Source: Prorocentrum cordatum (taxonomy: Eukaryota > Sar > Dinophyceae > Prorocentrales > Prorocentraceae). Taken from it: a stretch of DNA of 22,028 nucleotides. This document shows positions 17,149 to 22,028 of this stretch, in pieces. The notes under the pieces are model-generated. The model made no database searches. It was not told where the DNA came from and saw nothing but the letters and a program-made list of their open reading frames with translations. Location of the stretch: contig CAUYUJ010007401.1 of the NCBI GenBank assembly GCA_963575745.1, positions 25,001-47,028 on the forward strand. Direction: 5' to 3'. Position 1 is the first letter of the stretch. Each line of letters begins with the position of its first letter. The position numbers and the translations under genes are program-made.

Positions 17149-17411
17149 AAGCGACTACGACTAGTACTACTACTACTGCGACGACTTACTCCTACTACAC
17201 TTACTACTACTGCTACTACTACTACTACTATTACGACGACTACTGCTACTACTGCTACTACTGCTACTACTACTACTACTACTACCGCTAGTACTACTAG
17301 AACTAGTAGTACTACTAGTACTAGTACTACTATTACTACTGCTGCTACTACTACTACTACCACTACTTCTACTACAATCACTGCTGCTACTACTACTACT
17401 ACTTCTACTAT

Positions 17412-17483
<72 letters not shown>

Positions 17484-17650
17484 GACTACTACTACTACTA
17501 CTACTACAACTACTACCACTACCATTGCCACTACCACTGCGACCACGATTACTACGACGACGGCGACGACGACCACGACGACGACGACGACGCAACTACT
17601 ACTATTACTACTACCACTACTGCGACTACTTCTACGACTACTACGATTAC
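16653..17650 (+). repeat. (ACT/CTA)n triplet array 1
   Basis: About 1 kb of ACT triplets with scattered GCT, GAC, CCT and AGT variants. No coding evidence; frames over it are homopolymeric. Confidence 0.95.
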
Positions 17651-17984
17651 CCGTAGCCCATTAGTGTCTATTCGAATTCTCTGGCAAGCGCTGAGCATCC
17701 CGAGGGAAACCCTCCAGGGAAAGCTGAGGGATCCCGGGGGATCCTTAGCATATTCCCAAAGAAACCCTTGCGGTGCCCAGGCGTCCTTAGCGGATCCCGA
17801 GGGGAACTTGACAGATATTCGGGCGGATCCGTAGCGGATCCCAAGGGACACCCGAGGGATCCCGCAGCGGATCTCTTGTGGATCCTTGAAGACACAATGG
17901 CGGATTTTTCAAGATTCCTCATGGTCTGCCAAGAGTCCGCAGGCCTCCACAAGCGGAACGGTGGCCCCCGATTGCCTTAGAAGG
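17651..17984 (+). repeat. Spacer between opposed triplet arrays, rich in GGATCC
   Basis: A non-triplet 334-bp segment with degenerate repeats built around GCGGATCCC-AGGG. GGATCC occurs seven times, at 17729, 17739, 17792, 17825, 17836, 17857 and 17880. No gene is recognised. It forms the loop between array 1 and the oppositely oriented array 2. Confidence 0.7.
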
Positions 17985-19120
<1,136 letters not shown>

Positions 19121-19128
19121 GGAAGTTC

Positions 19129-19395
19129 CTTACTACCAGCATTATTACTTCTACTAACACTACCACTACTACTACTACGACTACTACTACTACTACTACG
19201 ATTGCTACTACTACTACTACTGCTACTACGACTACTACTATGACTTATATTAGTAGTTGTACTAGTACTACGATTGCTACTAGTACTACTACTAATGTTT
19301 CGACCAGTACTACTGCGACTACTGTTTCTACTAGTACTTGTAGTACTACTTCTCCCACGACTATCACGACTTCTACTACGACTACGACTACGACG

Positions 19396-19429
<34 letters not shown>

Positions 19430-19437
19430 TTACGATC

Positions 19438-19473
<36 letters not shown>

Positions 19474-19498
19474 TCTACTACTACTACTACTACTACTG

Positions 19499-19530
<32 letters not shown>

Positions 19531-19615
19531 GCTACTGCTACTGCTACTGCTACTGCTACTACCACTACCACTACTACTACTTCTACTACCACTACTAGGA
19601 CTGTTGCTATTACTT
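19129..19615 (+). repeat. (ACT/CTA)n triplet array 3, inverted relative to array 2
   Basis: About 480 bp of ACT triplets with (GCT ACT)n and (ACG ACT)n sub-patterns. It joins array 2 through an almost loop-free palindrome at 19113-19136. Confidence 0.95.
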
Positions 19616-19775
19616 AACAGTATTCTCTAGTTGTGTGTATGTTCATTCTCGCTTTCGCCCGCCCGTGCCCTGTCTCCCGAATTAGTGCTTCGCGCGCCCC
19701 GCCTAGCTCTTAACCGGAAGAGGCCCGCTCTCGACCCGCCGGCCAAAAAAAAGTGTATGTTCATTATGTACCCAA

Positions 19776-20372
19776 GCCGGCCGATAGGGGCCCAATCTGG
19801 GACTGTCCGCCCTACGTGTGGAGTAGAACCATACAGCGTCGAGGATTTCCGTTTCAATACGGACATCACGTCGTCCATGCTGCAATTTGCGTGGCAGGAA
19901 TGGGACGGCGCCCCGTCGCTTTCGCTTCGGCGCCGCGCCCATTGTTTTGAGAACTGGGCTCCCGCAAGATCCGTGCGCATTTCGCGCGGAAGTGGTGTGC
20001 CGCGCGGGCGCGGCGCACGATTCGTTTGTCGAATCGCGTGAAAGCGCCAGCGACAACGGGGCCGCGCGAGAGCAAGCGAAGTGACCTCGCCCAAACGCCG
20101 CGCAGGTTGCGGGTTAAAGTTGCAGTGTTGTGTCAGCGCGGCACATGCTTCGTCTGCACCGCGCCCATCGGAAGTTTTGCTGCTCCCGTCCCTGCGCGGC
20201 CCGCGTAGTTCCCCTTTTGCCAAGTCTTCGGAAGTGGGGCCGTGCGTGAGCGCTTTCCGTTTGCGAGAGGCGGGAGCGCCTTCCGATCTCAAGAGCAAGT
20301 TGTTCCACATGTATTCTTCTGTTGTGGGAGTAGGCGGGGCCCGCTGACCCGCTCGACCTGCGACTCTGACTC
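19776..20372 (+). repeat. GC-rich tandem duplication, copy A
   Basis: Aligns in order with 20413-21230. Landmarks are GCCGGCCGATAG, TTTCCGTTTC, CGTCC(A/G)TGCTGCA, CGCGCGGGCGCGGCGCACG, GGGGCCGCGCGAGAGC, AAGCGCCGCGCAGGTTG or AACGCCGCGCAGGTTG, TGTGTCAGCG and CGCTCGACCTG. The reading frame shifts between copies, so the long - strand open frame (21150-19627) over both is not evidence for a gene. Confidence 0.75.
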
Positions 20373-20412
20373 CTACGCGGTGCATCGTAAGATTCACGCC
20401 CACTGCCGCAAC

Positions 20413-21230
20413 GCCGGCCGATAGCAACCACATCCGGGCGGTCCGATCCGACCTGGCCCCCAGGAAACCACACGTACATTGTTTCCGTTTCGACAGGGAC
20501 ATTGTGCCGTCCGTGCTGCAGAAAAAGCGTGGCGGGAGCGGGGCGGGCCGCACATCCCGCGCGAAAGGCCGAGCTGCCGCTCTCGCCCTGGCGCCGCGCT
20601 CGCTTTGGCCTAGAGAATTGAACTCCCGCTCGGGCGCGGCGCGCATCTCGCGCACGCATCTTGGTCGACGCGCGAGCGGACGAACATGTAGCTCGCGCCT
20701 CGGCGCCGCACAGATTTGGCCTGAAGCTGGCGCTCCCGCGCCGGCGTGTCGCATATCTTCCGCTCGTTGGGTTTTTGGAGGGCCCGCGCGAGTGGGCGAC
20801 TCGTCGCCTGCGCCCAGGCTCCGTGCGCAGGTCGTTCGGAAGTGGCGTTCCCGCGCGGGCGCGGCGCACGGTTCGTTCGCCGAGTCGCAGGGGAGCGCCA
20901 GCGGCAGCGGGGCCGCGCGAGAGCGGGCGACATGCCGACCTCGCTCAAGCGCCGCGCAGGTTGTGAGTGAACCTGGCGGTGCTGTGTCAGCGTGGCGCAT
21001 GCTTTGTCCTCGCCACGCCCAGCGGAAGGGTTGCCGCTCGCGCCTCTGCGCGGCGCGCGTGCTGCTCTTTTCACCGGGTCGGCGGCGGCGGCGCCACGCG
21101 CGAGCGCCTTCCGATGGCGAGGCGGGAACGCGTTCCGATCCCAAGGTCAAGCTGGGCCACAGTGGATTCTTCTCGTGGCCCCCGAGGTGGGAGCAGGCGG
21201 GCCCTCAGACTCGCTCGACCTGGGTAACCT
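20413..21230 (+). repeat. GC-rich tandem duplication, copy B
   Basis: About 220 bp longer than copy A. The extra length is explained by additional ~80-100-bp internal units with GGCGCCGC(G/A)C and a (T/G)CCCGC-CGGCG core between about 20580 and 20880. Confidence 0.7.
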
Positions 21231-21798
21231 GGTGCCTGCTCCTGCTTCTACCCCTCCACCAGTACGTTCCATCTGCTAGGGCACGGCCACAATGTTTCTG
21301 AAGCTGGTGCAGTTTGACGTCCCACAGCATGGAGGCCTTACAGACATGGGGACCTTCGGATTGTATATCAAGCGTTCAGTGCCCAGCACATATATATAGT
21401 ATATAGTATTGACAGATGGCATATACATTGTAGGCTTGAGGTCGCCCATTCTGGGGCATGCTCGCCAAAACGTCGATCGATGCTGTTTCCTGCGCAAGGT
21501 GTCGCAACAACCGCTCGTTGCAATCATCAGTTCCTTCCCCCCTCCGCCCCGCTCACTTCTCCTTCCTCCGTCCTGTTTGTTGGCCAGCTGAATTCACAGT
21601 TCCGCAGACCATTCGCCACGAAGGCAAGACCTACATGTCAGGGTCATCCGAGTGAAGCAAGGCTTATGGCCGAAGGTCTTCCATCAGGGCGAGATTGCAG
21701 CTCGACGAGGCCGGCCCGCGCCAGGGATCCCCTCCAAACTGACGTCCGCTCGTCCCTCCCGCACTCCGCCTTCCTGCCTTCCCCTGTGCGGCCGCCAG
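21231..21798. other. No firm gene; acceptor-like region before the zinc-finger exon
   Basis: Contains an AT-rich TATATATAGTATATAGTATT at 21390-21409 and a segment with GCGCAAGGTGTCG near 21492 that weakly resembles the 1362 and 10339 segments. A short frame after GTTGGCCAG (ends 21587) reads EFTVPQTIRHEGKTYMSG and could be a terminal exon, but nothing supports it further. The final pyrimidine-rich stretch ends in CCGCCAG at 21798. Confidence 0.35.
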
Positions 21799-21918
21799 AC
21801 GGAGTGCAACAAGTGCGGCCAGCCCAAGGCGCAGCAGGTGCCGCCAAACTTCAGGCCCGGGGACTGGCTGTGCCCGTCGCGCGGGCCCCAGAGAACCGCA
21901 TGGGGCCGAGTAGGGTGA
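21799..21918 (+). CDS. Exon with second half of one RanBP2-type finger and start of the next
   Basis: After the acceptor CTTCCCCTGTGCGGCCGCCAG (AG at 21797-21798), phase 0, the frame reads TECNKCGQPK, then a linker, then NFRPGDWLCPS. TECNKC is the second C-x2-C half of a RanBP2-type finger. RPGDWLCP begins another finger, but its second Cys would be Arg here (CPSRG), and the frame stops at 21916-21918. Either the exon ends near CCGTCGC with another GC donor (GCGGGC again), or the second finger is decayed. The exon fits the 10655-10828 exon in phase and motif, so they are either two exons of one gene or members of one family. The true 3' boundary is unknown. Confidence 0.55.
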   Translation, partial: TECNKCGQPKAQQVPPNFRPGDWLCPSRGPQRTAWGRVG

Positions 21919-21979
21919 TGGGCCAATTTTCCACCACCACTGCAATAGGTAGGACGGGGGAGAAGGGAGGATGGGGAGG

Positions 21980-22028
21980 CACTCCTCCTCCTTCTCCTCG
22001 TCCTCCTCCTCCCCCCCCTCCTCCTCCT
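21980..22028 (+). repeat. (TCC)n tract at the right edge
   Basis: CTCCTCCTTCTCCTCGTCC repeats run off the window. Confidence 0.85.

Noticed and set aside
19627-21150. 507-codon - strand frame
   Set aside because: Covers both copies of a tandem duplication in different frames. Arg/Ala/Pro-rich with no domain.

Overview
The window is nuclear DNA from a dinoflagellate (genus not resolved). Four things support this. (1) At 12339-12358 there is a 20-base near-exact copy of the dinoflagellate spliced-leader exon embedded in genomic DNA, the known mark of a reverse-transcribed, trans-spliced mRNA. (2) Coding segments are very G/C-rich at third positions and are bounded by splice signals that include a likely GC donor. 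(3) Pieces of a RanBP2-type zinc-finger chain, a common dinoflagellate domain, are present. (4) Most of the rest is trinucleotide arrays, satellites, foldbacks and diverged dispersed repeats. There is no operon structure and no sign of a bacterial or viral genome.

Layout. 1-3020: no firm gene, with purine/pyrimidine tracts, a duplicated GC-rich block, and one weak spliced-ORF candidate at 289-811. 3021-7980: the only complete, confidently identified gene, RNA polymerase III largest subunit (RPC1/POLR3A), on the + strand. It has a short first exon (3021-3113), one intron (3114-3465, containing a long inverted repeat) and a 4.5-kb uninterrupted main exon. The main exon lacks an in-frame ATG upstream of a stop, so the upstream exon is needed. 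7981-10340: 3' flank, TCC array, first copy of a ~240-bp dispersed repeat, and 15-nt-periodic GGCCGTCTTGGG-type repeats. 10339-10828: a Cys-containing diverged segment, a ~165-bp palindrome that runs to within a few bases of a splice acceptor, and a 58-codon exon carrying the first half of a RanBP2-type zinc finger.

10829-21798 contains no firm gene and may be one ~11-kb intron. The exon beginning at 21799 supplies, in the same phase, exactly the missing second half of that finger. Inside this stretch lie GGA arrays, seven copies of an 83-bp satellite with a conserved hairpin, the spliced-leader relic, a 151-bp MITE-like element, a second unrelated repeat with 83-84-bp period, a foldback near 14.7 kb, the second 240-bp repeat copy, about 3 kb of ACT/AGT triplet arrays that switch strand twice, and a ~600-800-bp GC-rich tandem duplication.

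The genes do not form a pathway. RPC1 is a housekeeping nuclear enzyme and the zinc-finger gene is of unknown function. The most unusual content is the repeat architecture and its relation to splice sites. All structure was read by eye, so percent identities and copy numbers are approximate.
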